A stretch of DNA of 64,000 bases. Source: DATFLL01 sp035267785 (GTDB taxonomy: Bacteria; Pseudomonadota; Gammaproteobacteria; DATFLL01). How positions within the stretch are numbered: position 1 is the first letter of the stretch; each line of letters starts with the position of its first letter. The translations under genes and the position numbers were made by a program. This document shows positions 52,431-60,336 of the stretch, one piece after another. Where the stretch lies: the NCBI GenBank assembly GCA_035267785.1, contig DATFLL010000039.1:46124-110123 (forward strand), given 5' to 3'. A model generated the notes under the pieces. It searched no databases, was not told the origin of the DNA, and saw nothing but the letters and a program-made list of their open reading frames with translations.

Positions 52431-53139
52431 GGTTTTCCTCCACTAGCAGGACCGCACGGCCACCGCGCGCAATCGGCCGCGGCCACGGTCCCAGGTTCAA
52501 TCGCTGCGTACCGTCCCGGATTTCGCGTCCGTCGAGCGTGCCGACCGCATCGACACCTGTCGTTTGCAGCAGATCGGCGATCGAGCACCGCTGCTCGGTC
52601 CGCTCGCGGATACCCCGCACCCAGACAAAGCGTCCATCGGCACCCTCGGCACGCAGGCCCACGGCGGCCAGGGCACCGATCATTCCGCCGTGATCGCCGG
52701 TCAGCCCTTCCAGATAGGCACCCTCTCGCGCCGCGAGCGCCTCGGCATCGCTGCGCCTCAGTACCTTGCGTTGAGCCCGCTGCCCGAATGTTCGAACCTC
52801 CTCGCCCGTCGCGGACAGGGGCAGCACGCAGAGCCCGGCATCCGAACCGGGGGCCGACTCGGTGCGCAGGAACTCCCGACAACAATCGATCACCGCCTCG
52901 ATCCTTGCCCAAGCGCTGGGTTCCAGGCGCAGACAGGCGGCGCTGTTGTGCGAGGTGTAGGGAATCGCATCGGAAACGAGCAGCTGATGGCGACTGATGC
53001 CGTCGATACGGCCCAATCCCTCCTCATCGAGTAGCGCGCCAAGACAGCGCGCCCGGTAACCCGTGCCGCGGCTGTTGAGATTGTCGGTGTCATCGATGCC
53101 GATGAGTAAGGTGCCGGTGTCGAGTCGGGAGTCGGGCAT
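52372..53139 (-). CDS. TiaS-like (agmatidine synthase-type) kinase/ligase domain protein
   Basis: ATG 53139 gives 255 residues (TTG 53151 is an alternative). It begins with LLIGIDDTDNLNSRGTGYRA and continues with DAIPYTSHNSAACLRLE, the signatures of the TiaS kinase-like and ferredoxin-like domains. Archaeal TiaS attaches agmatine to tRNA-Ile2; the C-terminal OB and Zn-ribbon domains for tRNA binding are absent here. Bacteria use TilS for that tRNA, so this protein likely acts on a different substrate. It heads the operon containing the membrane protein, the receptor and TonB. Confidence 0.65.
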   Translation of the reverse strand: MPDSRLDTGTLLIGIDDTDNLNSRGTGYRARCLGALLDEEGLGRIDGISRHQLLVSDAIPYTSHNSAACLRLEPSAWARIEAVIDCCREFLRTESAPGSDAGLCVLPLSATGEEVRTFGQRAQRKVLRRSDAEALAAREGAYLEGLTGDHGGMIGALAAVGLRAEGADGRFVWVRGIRERTEQRCSIADLLQTTGVDAVGTLDGREIRDGTQRLNLGPWPRPIARGGRAVLLVEENHDDEDCQWRVIDRAVIKRF

Positions 53140-53207
53140 GTGCACGGCCAAATCAGATCAGGTAGTGAAAAACAGGCCGCACGAAACGACCCGCGTGGAT
53201 TTGGCAA

Positions 53208-53223
53208 TGCACGCACCGTGCCA
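53208..53223 (-). promoter_or_regulatory. Sigma-54 type -24/-12 promoter candidate for the TiaS-like/receptor operon
   Basis: On the minus strand TGGCACGGTGCGTGCA matches TGGCACG-N4-TTGCA with one mismatch. The essential GG and GC pairs are separated by exactly 10 bases, as sigma-54 promoters require. Transcription would begin near 53197, about 58 bases before ATG 53139. Such promoters need an AAA+ activator bound upstream. Confidence 0.55.
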
Positions 53224-53437
53224 CGGAGTCGCTCTGAGCGTCTCGTGTGGCGATTCAGCGGCAGTGCGAGGGAAAATCCGGGCAGGTACGGAAAGAACAC
53301 GTAAAAAAATAACGCGGCACGCGCGATTGCGATCGTTTCGATGTGCGCCGTCGTGCCTAAAAGTGTAGGGCCGCCTTATAACACGCGCTCGAGCTTGACG
53401 ATCTCTTTACAGATGCTCGCGCACCGGTGTTTCAATT

Positions 53438-53454
53438 TGTCCCACGCTGGGACA
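53438..53454. promoter_or_regulatory. Perfect inverted repeat, possible enhancer site for sigma-54 activator
   Basis: TGTCCCA (53438-53444) and TGGGACA (53448-53454) are perfect mirror arms around CGC. The site lies about 250 bases upstream of the predicted sigma-54 start. A half-site-like CGTCCCG follows. It could instead be part of the hydrolase terminator, but no T-run follows on the minus strand. Confidence 0.4.
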
Positions 53455-53479
53455 ATTCGTCCCGGCGCCGTGGAAGCAT

Positions 53480-54190
53480 TCAACGCTGCTCGAGGTAACG
53501 GTTGAGGAACCCGAGTGTGCGCGGCCAGGACAGGCGCGCCGCGGCTTCGCGGTGGCGATCGGGATTGGTGAAGTCCATGAAGGCATGACCCGCGTTCGGA
53601 TAACTGTGAAACTCGTGCACCTTGCCCAGGCGTGTCAGCTCGGTGTCGTAGAGCGCCATATCCTGCGGCGAGGGATTCGCGTCGTCCACGCCGAAGTGAA
53701 ACAGAATCGGCGCATGGATTTCCCCCGAACGCTCGAAGGGCGTGGGCACATCCTCGCCCCAGGCCTTCTGGATATTGCCGCCGTAATAGACCACCGAGGC
53801 CTTGATCTTGGGGTTGGCGGCGGCCATCAGGTAGCTCACGCGCCCGCCCATGCAAAACCCGATGATGCCGATCCGATCGCCGTCGACTGTCGGCTGCCCA
53901 CCCAGCCAGTCGACCGTCGCATCGACATCGGCGATGACCTCCACGTCGCGCAACTGCTTCATCATTTCCAGGCCGTTCCCCTCTTGCGCAAGACGGTGGT
54001 AGAGCTGCGGCGCCGCCGCGGCGAAACCGGCCTCGGCCAACCGGTCGGCCATTGTGCGCGTGAACTCATCCACGCCCCAGGCATGCTGAATCACCACGAC
54101 GGCGGGAAACGGTCCCTCGCCTTGCGGGACCGCGGCATAGATACCCATCTGCTGCGAGTCGACAGTCGTGTGGTGATTGAAATCGGTCAT
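53480..54190 (-). CDS. Dienelactone hydrolase family alpha/beta hydrolase
   Basis: The 236-residue cytoplasmic protein has the DLH nucleophile motif GFCMGG (Cys about residue 123), an acid residue in FGVDDANPSPQD, and a late His in YPNAGHAFMDF. DLH-family enzymes hydrolyse lactones or esters; physiological substrate is unknown. It is transcribed alone, upstream of the TiaS-like operon but separated by its promoter region. Confidence 0.85.
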   Translation of the reverse strand: MTDFNHHTTVDSQQMGIYAAVPQGEGPFPAVVVIQHAWGVDEFTRTMADRLAEAGFAAAAPQLYHRLAQEGNGLEMMKQLRDVEVIADVDATVDWLGGQPTVDGDRIGIIGFCMGGRVSYLMAAANPKIKASVVYYGGNIQKAWGEDVPTPFERSGEIHAPILFHFGVDDANPSPQDMALYDTELTRLGKVHEFHSYPNAGHAFMDFTNPDRHREAAARLSWPRTLGFLNRYLEQR

Positions 54191-54431
54191 CGGGGCCTCC
54201 GCGGTAGCTGTTCCTAACGCTGATGGACCATATCACACCGACTTGGTTTCAAGCACGTGCAGGCAATCGCCCGGACGCGCGCAGAGGAGTCCGACTCGCC
54301 TCCAGGAAAATCGAGGATTAGCGTGTCTGACGGCGGGCAGAGCGCGCCGTTTCCGGTGCGACGTTGTATATCGCAGCTACCGTAATCGAGCCCGGGTCGG
54401 TCGCGAGACAAAGGGGATTCGGTTTCGACCG

Positions 54432-55607
54432 CTATTGCTGCGCGGGCAAACGCAAGTGCGGCTCCTGGACCGCCGGCGGTGCCCGACGCGGTGCCGCTCG
54501 CCGCTGGCTCCGACTGTGTTGGCCGCTTCTTTGTTGGCTCTGCGCCGAACCGGGCAGTCGGCGCATCGGAAGTCCGCTTGCCGCGGGCTCCTGGACGACG
54601 AAGCTGCGCCAGGCCGACCATGGGCCGGGAGCGTGGTCAGGCGCGTAATGCTCGCGCACCCGCACCCAGTATCGATAGCCGAATTTATGGCTGTGCGGAC
54701 TGAATTTGGACACCGGCCAGAAATCCCAGACAAGCGACGCCCCGGTTTCGGTGCGCAGCAGATCGTCCGCCTCCAACAACTCACGTGGCGTGGGAAATGC
54801 GCCTTCGGGCGTCGCACCGGGTGCCGTATGGCTGGCAACGTAGTCATTGTTCTCCTTGGTGACGATTTTCGCCCGATCCATCTGGTAGTCGCAGCATCGC
54901 CATCTGGAATAACGCGCATGCGTCGGCAGGCTGATATGCAAAGCGAGCGTGCCCGTTCGAAATATTTGCCCCGGCTTCGGCGCGGTAATGACCGGCGGCT
55001 TAAGCCCGCGCATCGCCACGGCGGCCGGAATATGAGTGCGATCGGCGAAGGCCCCTCCTCCGCTGGCGCGTCGATGGGTGCGGTTGCGCCCGATCACGGT
55101 ACGATGCCAATCACACCAAGGGCCGACTTTCGCTTTACCGTTCGAGAGCAATAACAAGCGTGCCCGCACGTAGGTGGTGCCCTGTATCCATTGCTCGTAC
55201 TCGGCTTTTGCGGCCGTCTCCGTTTCGTACTCGTATTCCAGACTATCGTTCATATCGATGTTGGCGTGGCCGGATTGCTTGGGGAGCCCGACGGAATGCA
55301 TCTTGTAGAAACCACAGTTCGTTGTCGGAAACAGATCGTCTCCCAGCCCCGGGCGCCGATCCTTGCCCGATCGGCAATGCCAGATCTGGAGGTCGTATGC
55401 CTGCGCCTTTTCGTACTCGGGCGTCGAGCCGGTCGGATAGATCAAACTGATAACAAAGGGTTGCCCCACGGACAGACTCGCCGGCCCCCGAATTTCAGGC
55501 GCCGGCAACCCGCCACCCACAAATCCCGCCCACGATAGGCCGGGCATCAGAAAAATCGCACCCAGGATCGCACCCGTAATCCTGCTTGTTCGTTCAATCC
55601 GAGTCAT
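54432..55607 (-). CDS. Secreted protein of unknown function with two Ig/FnIII-like repeats
   Basis: The 391-residue protein has a signal peptide (MPGLSWA, about residue 27). The body holds two similar parts, each with a PxI-type strand (APEIRGPASLSVGQPF; PPVITAPKPGQIFRTG) and a YxxWVR/YVRAR strand near the end of the unit, suggesting duplicated beta-sandwich domains. Paired cysteines (WHCRSGKD, TTNCGFY, GPWCDWH, WRCCDYQ) suggest disulfides. The C-terminal tail is Arg/Gln/Ser-rich. I do not recognise the family. It follows the next secreted protein after about 60 bases and is probably cotranscribed with it. Confidence 0.65.
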   Translation of the reverse strand: MTRIERTSRITGAILGAIFLMPGLSWAGFVGGGLPAPEIRGPASLSVGQPFVISLIYPTGSTPEYEKAQAYDLQIWHCRSGKDRRPGLGDDLFPTTNCGFYKMHSVGLPKQSGHANIDMNDSLEYEYETETAAKAEYEQWIQGTTYVRARLLLLSNGKAKVGPWCDWHRTVIGRNRTHRRASGGGAFADRTHIPAAVAMRGLKPPVITAPKPGQIFRTGTLALHISLPTHARYSRWRCCDYQMDRAKIVTKENNDYVASHTAPGATPEGAFPTPRELLEADDLLRTETGASLVWDFWPVSKFSPHSHKFGYRYWVRVREHYAPDHAPGPWSAWRSFVVQEPAASGLPMRRLPGSAQSQQRSGQHSRSQRRAAPRRAPPAVQEPHLRLPAQQ

Positions 55608-55666
55608 TTTCTATTCACCTGGCTGCGCCGGTCATACCGTAGTCAGCGTAGCAAACGACCGCCTGC

Positions 55667-56899
55667 CTAGCGCGCCGGCAGGGTCAGCCGATGCGTGGGC
55701 GACGTCGTGCCCGGGTTCCGAGAGCCCGTTCCACTTCCGGCATTCCGGCGTATGTTGGTCCGCGACTTCATCAGCCGCGGTTGACAATAACCCTTCGGCA
55801 GCGACAGGGTCAGGAAAAACGCCTTGGGCTTGTTGTCGACCTTGAGATAGACGGACACATGATGGGTACCGGGGAGCTTATCGCGATATGAGGCCGACGT
55901 CCCGATCGGGATCGTCATCTGCGCACGGGTGCCGTGTGCCATGGGAGGAACGTAGATCGCGCGGCTGCCAAGGTGGGCACCGCCGTCTTCTTTCGCATAG
56001 ACCGTGGCATGATGTGCCGCCAGGGGCCCGCCGTCGTTGTACAGCGTCTCGCGAACGGTGATCAACTTGTGCAGATCCGAGCATCGATAATCGACTTTGT
56101 CGCTGCGCTGAAGCACACGGACCTTCGGCGGAAACTTGGCGAGCGCATGCGACGCCTGCATGGACGTCCCCGTATTCTTCTTGCGCTGCATGACCGTTCC
56201 CCGCCCGCCCGCGAACCCCTTGATGGCATCGGGCGCGGGCCGGCGGTTGTCGGTGAGGACGCGCGGGCGCCGAAATGTCTTCGGCGGCGCAGCGGGAGGC
56301 GGCGGTGGCGGCGGGGCAACGTCCGCGTGGTGCCTGGACAGCTCCGTCGCCTCCGCGAGCGTCGCGTAGTCAGCGGTCGCCGGAAGGTTGTAGGAAAAAT
56401 TATTAGGAAGGGTCGTAGCGTGGCGCTCGAGTACACTGCACGTCACCGAGTAACGTTCGCTAATCCAGGGATCGCCCGTGCATCGGAACCTTGTCACGAC
56501 CCCGCCACCCAGATCGCCTGCGCCTTCCTTATCGACGTTGATGGCCTCGTCCGCGATGTACTTCGACCGATCCCAGGTTCCCTTCGCGGCGACACGGATG
56601 ACGGTACCCGACTTGGTGGACACGCAGGTGCCAACGAAGGCGTACGTATGTTGCTGGCCGTTCGGCACGCCGCTGGCGCCACCAAGCTTGATGTCGCATT
56701 TCAAATCCATCTGAACGACGGTCTTCGATTCGCACTTGTGCCCGCCGTTGACGAACACGGCGCACAGCCCGCCCCCGATGTCCGAGAGGATATTGGCCTG
56801 CGCGGACCGAGGCGCCAGCATGCACGGCACCACCAGGCCCAATGCAGCCAACAATGCGAGTCCTCGCGTCGCGGCGCGATGAATCCGTACCTGTTTCAT
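55667..56899 (-). CDS. Secreted protein of unknown function with poly-proline linker
   Basis: The 410-residue protein has a signal peptide (ends near SAQA, residue 35). An N-terminal Cys-containing domain of about 155 residues follows, then a linker with PPPPPPPAAPP near residue 195 and a basic segment, then a C-terminal beta-rich domain (VYAKEDGGAHLGSRAIYVPPM, GTHHVSVYLKVDNKP) resembling CARDB/APHP-type sandwich modules. No enzyme motif is visible. With the 54432-55607 protein it forms a two-gene secreted unit; a role in adhesion or the envelope is conceivable but unsupported. Confidence 0.65.
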   Translation of the reverse strand: MKQVRIHRAATRGLALLAALGLVVPCMLAPRSAQANILSDIGGGLCAVFVNGGHKCESKTVVQMDLKCDIKLGGASGVPNGQQHTYAFVGTCVSTKSGTVIRVAAKGTWDRSKYIADEAINVDKEGAGDLGGGVVTRFRCTGDPWISERYSVTCSVLERHATTLPNNFSYNLPATADYATLAEATELSRHHADVAPPPPPPPAAPPKTFRRPRVLTDNRRPAPDAIKGFAGGRGTVMQRKKNTGTSMQASHALAKFPPKVRVLQRSDKVDYRCSDLHKLITVRETLYNDGGPLAAHHATVYAKEDGGAHLGSRAIYVPPMAHGTRAQMTIPIGTSASYRDKLPGTHHVSVYLKVDNKPKAFFLTLSLPKGYCQPRLMKSRTNIRRNAGSGTGSRNPGTTSPTHRLTLPAR

Positions 56900-57285
56900 G
56901 GCTCACTCCCCCATGCTGCTTGCCCGCGGATTGGGGCGCACCTTCTTCCATGTAGCTTAGGTCGTGTTCGCGGCGTTGGTGGTTCAAGCGGGGTTTAAAT
57001 TAGGGGGCTTTACGAAATATTCACAAAATACGGGCCCGGCAGCGCTGCGCGACCCGTCACCCTACACGCCGGACGGTTAGGTCGCGGCATGCGGCGTTCC
57101 GGTATGTCGGGTTATTGCCGAACCGACGAAACGTCGGCCCGAGCGGACTGTCCCAAGGATAGTGTTCCGAGAAACGCAAATTCGGTACATTCAGCAAGTA
57201 ATGTCCCAGCGCGGCGAGAATGCTGGCTGCGCGGAACCGGATACCGCGCCGGGCGCCTGGTCATCAATGCAGGAGAGTGTTCACG
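56900..57285. other. Divergent intergenic region between secreted pair and patatin gene
   Basis: About 385 bases without a plausible gene. Two copies of TGTCCCA (57149-57155 and 57202-57208) recall the half-site of the inverted repeat at 53438-53454; this may be chance. An AT-richer patch (56994-57030) could hold the promoter for the secreted pair. Confidence 0.35.
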
Positions 57286-58158
57286 ATGAATAGCGGGTTC
57301 GTGCTGGCCCTCGGTGGCGGCGGCGGTCGCGGCCTGGCCCATTTGGGCGTCCTGGAGGCGCTGGAGGAACACGACTTGAGGCCCGCGGCCATTGTCGGGA
57401 CCAGCATCGGTGCGCTGTTCGGTACGATGTATGCCCTGTCGCCCGACATCGAAGAGGTGCGCAACCGGGTAAAAGGATTTCTGGCCTCGGAATCGTTCAG
57501 CCACATGGGGCTGCCCTACATGGCCGAGGCGAATACCACCGATCATACCTGGCTCGGCAAGCTGACCGCCGCCGCACGCGAGACGGTCCTTTATACCCGA
57601 GCGGCAACGAAGGCTGCCGTAGCCGACACCGCCGCCCTCACGAACAACGTCGCGCAACTGTGTGCAAACGGTACGTTCGACGACCTGCGGATACCCGTCT
57701 ACGTCACGGCGGTGCAGTTTCCGAGCGGCGAGATCGAAATATTCTCCAAAGGCGATTTGATCACGGCGATCTCGGCGAGCATGGCGATTCCCGGGGTCTT
57801 CGATCCCGTCGATGTCGACGGTCAGTCGTTCGTCGACGGCGGCCTCGCCTGCGAACTGCCCGCCAAGGAGGCGAAGATGGTGGCCAAGGCCGGCCAATTT
57901 GTCCTGGCCATCGACGTCGGTTCCCGCCCGCGGGCGGACTATCGGCCCTCGACCGTCATCGGAATGCTGGACTGGTCGGTCCAGATCAAGTCCCTGTATC
58001 TTCGCCAATACAAGGGCGAATACGCCGACGTCCTGGTCCATGCGGTACCCGGCTTTCGCCAGTGGAGCGATTTTTCGCACCCCGACGAGGAGATCGAGCG
58101 CGGTCATCAGGCCATGCTGGAGCACATTCCGACGGTCATGAAGCTGATGGGCGATTGA
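57286..58158 (+). CDS. Patatin-like phospholipase, second copy
   Basis: ATG 57286 behind AGGAGAG gives 290 residues with GGGGGRGLAHLGV, nucleophile motif GTSIGALFG and catalytic Asp in VDGGLACEL. It lacks a signal peptide. It is only loosely similar to the RssA-like patatin at 39251-40192. The 3' end overlaps the convergent Crp/Fnr gene by 23 bases. Confidence 0.85.
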   Translation: MNSGFVLALGGGGGRGLAHLGVLEALEEHDLRPAAIVGTSIGALFGTMYALSPDIEEVRNRVKGFLASESFSHMGLPYMAEANTTDHTWLGKLTAAARETVLYTRAATKAAVADTAALTNNVAQLCANGTFDDLRIPVYVTAVQFPSGEIEIFSKGDLITAISASMAIPGVFDPVDVDGQSFVDGGLACELPAKEAKMVAKAGQFVLAIDVGSRPRADYRPSTVIGMLDWSVQIKSLYLRQYKGEYADVLVHAVPGFRQWSDFSHPDEEIERGHQAMLEHIPTVMKLMGD

Positions 58159-58762
58159 TGCGCCCCTGCAATGTAAGTTTCTGACCCTCGGCCCGAAGCA
58201 CGCCCTCGTCCTGCAGACGGCGCAAGCTGCGATACAGAGCCTCGTGCGACAGGCCCAGCTCGCGCGCCCAGCTCTTGCGGGATTGGGCCAGCGTCACCGA
58301 GCCGCCCTCACCCTCGGACTCGATATAGTGGATAATCCGGTCGGCCGCGCCGTGCAGGCCCAGCCGTTCGCATTGCGCGCGAAGACGTCTCACCTCCCGG
58401 GTGAGGTGCTGCATCCAGGCCCGTTGGAACGCGCCATCCGCAGCCAGGGTCTCCTCGAAGGCCTGACGGGGCACTTCGAGCAGTTCGCCCGATTGCGCCA
58501 CCACCCCGTCGCAGTGATAGCTGGCCGCCCAAAGACTCGCCTCGGCAAAAAATCCGCCCGTGCCTCGCTGCAAGATGATCTCCTCGCCGGACGGGCCGTT
58601 GCGGACCAGACGAACCTCGCCGGATAGCACAAACAGAACGACCCGCGGCGCGTCCCCCTGGCGGAACAGGACCTCCCCGGCGCGTACCGTGCGGCGCCGG
58701 GCGATCGCGTCCAGACGCGGGGGTAAAGCATCCGGGAATGTATTGGGCTGCGAGGCGTTCAT
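58136..58762 (-). CDS. Crp/Fnr-family regulator without FNR cysteines (DNR/NnrR-like)
   Basis: The 208-residue protein has a cyclic-nucleotide-binding-like beta roll (about 20-120) and a C-terminal winged helix with recognition helix SHEALYRSLRRLQ. None of the N-terminal iron-sulfur cysteines of FNR is present, so it does not sense oxygen by that route; DNR/NnrR-type NO sensing is possible. In the recognition helix Glu and Arg align with FNR Glu209 and Arg213, while Tyr replaces Ser212. It is divergent from the cytochrome c'-like gene and shares an 18-base palindrome with it. Confidence 0.85.
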   Translation of the reverse strand: MNASQPNTFPDALPPRLDAIARRRTVRAGEVLFRQGDAPRVVLFVLSGEVRLVRNGPSGEEIILQRGTGGFFAEASLWAASYHCDGVVAQSGELLEVPRQAFEETLAADGAFQRAWMQHLTREVRRLRAQCERLGLHGAADRIIHYIESEGEGGSVTLAQSRKSWARELGLSHEALYRSLRRLQDEGVLRAEGQKLTLQGRINRPSAS

Positions 58763-58780
58763 TCGGCGGGCTGTCTTGGA

Positions 58781-58798
58781 ATATGATTTAAATCATAT
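58781..58798. promoter_or_regulatory. Perfect 18-base palindrome between Crp/Fnr gene and cytochrome c' gene
   Basis: ATATGATTTAAATCATAT is a perfect palindrome with a TGAT-N4-ATCA core, a variant of the FNR/DNR box with A replacing the first T. Its centre is about 30 bases from a -10-like GAATAC (58816-58821) on the plus strand, matching class II activation of the cytochrome gene. It lies 19 bases upstream of the regulator ATG, so autoregulation is also likely. Confidence 0.72.
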
Positions 58799-58854
58799 CA
58801 CCGGCCTCGTCCGGCGAATACCATCCAGGAATCCTCGACATGCGGAGCTCGACT

Positions 58855-59358
58855 ATGCCCCTGACCCGTTATTCAATGCTGCTCGCCGGCGCACTGTGCA
58901 CCGCCCTGGCCGGCGGCGCCATCGCATTCGCCGACGCCCAGACAGCGCACGATCCGTCCATGCACCACCACATGGGAGCCATGGGCGACGACCCGCGCCA
59001 GCTCGTCGACTTCCCCCCGCCCATGCGCCAGCACACCCTCGCCAACATGCGGGACCACCTGCTCACGATTTCCGAGATCCAGGCCGCGCTTTCCGCCGGT
59101 CAGTTCGACCGCGCCTCCACCCTCGCCGAGCAGCGACTGGGGATGACCTCGCTGAAACTCCACGGTGCGCACGAGCTGTCCCAGTACATGCCACCGGGCA
59201 TGCGAGAGCTCGGCACGACCATGCACCGCAGCGCCAGCGCCTTTGCGCTCGAGGCGCAGGCCGCCGGAGTCAGCGGCGACGTGCGCCCCGCCCTGCGCGC
59301 CCTGTCCAAGGTCACGCAGTCGTGCGTCGCCTGCCATGCGGCCTACCGGTTGCACTGA
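58855..59358 (+). CDS. Cytochrome c'-like periplasmic haem protein
   Basis: ATG 58855 (GGAG nine bases upstream) gives 167 residues with a signal peptide ending near IAFA. A His/Met-rich stretch (MHHHMGAMG) follows, then four helices, and the haem motif CVACHAAYR at the extreme C-terminus. A C-terminal CxxCH followed by Arg marks cytochromes c', which bind NO and can protect against nitrosative stress. The adjacent Crp/Fnr regulator and palindrome fit that role. Confidence 0.78.
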   Translation: MPLTRYSMLLAGALCTALAGGAIAFADAQTAHDPSMHHHMGAMGDDPRQLVDFPPPMRQHTLANMRDHLLTISEIQAALSAGQFDRASTLAEQRLGMTSLKLHGAHELSQYMPPGMRELGTTMHRSASAFALEAQAAGVSGDVRPALRALSKVTQSCVACHAAYRLH

Positions 59359-59406
59359 CCGGCAGGGGGCTTCGATAGGAAAGAAAGAGATTCGCCGCGA
59401 CCGGTA

Positions 59407-60027
59407 TCAGCCGTGGGCGGCCTGGAGCTCGGCGCGGGCATCGCGCAGCACGGACAGGGCCGAGCGCAGAAACAGCCCGGCGATCGCCAGGCCGACGAGG
59501 ATGTCCGGCCAGGCGCTCTGAGTGAGCCAGACGCCCGCCGCCGCGCACAGCACCGAGACATTGGCAATGATGTCATTGCGCGAGCACAACCAGACCGAGC
59601 GCATGTTGATATCGTCGCCGCGGTGACGCCACAGCAGAGCCAGACACAGTCCATTGGCGGCCAGCGCGGCCAGCCCCACCAGACCGATGGTCTCGAAGCC
59701 GGGGACCTGCGGATACACCACCTTATATACCGCCTGACCCAGGACAAACAGACCGAACGCGGCCATGACCGCACCTTTGGACAGCGCCGCAAAGGCCTTC
59801 ATACGCGCCCCGCGTGCGACCACATAGAGACTGAACCCGTAGACCAGGGCATCGCCAAGCATGTCGAGCGAATCGGCGAGCAGCGAGAGCGATCCGGACA
59901 GGAGTCCCGCGGTCAGCTCGACGGCGAACATCGCCGCATTGATTACCAGCACCAGGCGCAGCGTCGCACCCTGGCGCTGTTGGAGCGCCTCGATCTCACA
60001 GGCCTTGTCGTTGCAGCAGTCACCCAT
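59407..60027 (-). CDS. Short cation diffusion facilitator-like transporter with N-terminal cysteines
   Basis: The 206-residue protein from ATG 60027 has the Cys motif GDCCNDKACE at its N-terminus and five to six helices. The metal-site pattern in TM2 is DSLDMLGD, with Asp at the position where CzcD has His, and in TM5 SRNDIIAN, with Asp and Asn in place of the usual HxxxD. The cytoplasmic C-terminal domain of typical CDF exporters (about 300 residues) is missing. It may export a divalent metal other than zinc. It is convergent with the cytochrome gene. Confidence 0.75.
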   Translation of the reverse strand: MGDCCNDKACEIEALQQRQGATLRLVLVINAAMFAVELTAGLLSGSLSLLADSLDMLGDALVYGFSLYVVARGARMKAFAALSKGAVMAAFGLFVLGQAVYKVVYPQVPGFETIGLVGLAALAANGLCLALLWRHRGDDINMRSVWLCSRNDIIANVSVLCAAAGVWLTQSAWPDILVGLAIAGLFLRSALSVLRDARAELQAAHG

Positions 60028-60336
60028 ACGCAATCGGTCTCATTCGATTCGTGCGGACACTATACCGCAGCACGTGCCTGCACGCGAAACACGGAGCGCC
60101 ACTGACCGGTTGAATTCCCCGCGCGTTGGTGCCATATAAATGATGTCGCTGCCGCGATGGCCCGGCTCGACGCGCGACATATCGCGCGTCTGAACGCAAT
60201 TATCCCCGGCAAAGTTACGGGAATAGCACGCCGAGCCCGAGGCCACGATTAGCCCCATATCCTCTGTCTGTTTGGAACTCAGCTCTTTTGCTACAGTCAG
60301 AGCGAAGCAATACAGCAGAACACATGCAGAGTCGCC
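60028..60336. other. Divergent promoter region of CDF and fpr genes
   Basis: About 310 bases between divergent starts. No FNR-type, SoxS-type or Fur-type box could be placed confidently, and no gene-like frame is present. Confidence 0.35.

Larger units (their letters stand above)
53140..53479. other. Promoter region upstream of the TiaS-like operon
   Basis: This 340-base stretch separates the hydrolase gene from the TiaS-like operon, both on the minus strand. It contains a sigma-54-type promoter candidate (53208-53223) and a perfect inverted repeat (53438-53454), both listed separately. No protein-coding frame looks real here, and no B12-type riboswitch conserved box was found. Confidence 0.5.

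Noticed and set aside
53140..53479. Cobalamin or other riboswitch upstream of the TiaS-like/receptor operon
   Set aside because: No B12-box-type conserved segment or recognisable riboswitch core was found; the clearest elements are a sigma-54-like promoter and an inverted repeat.
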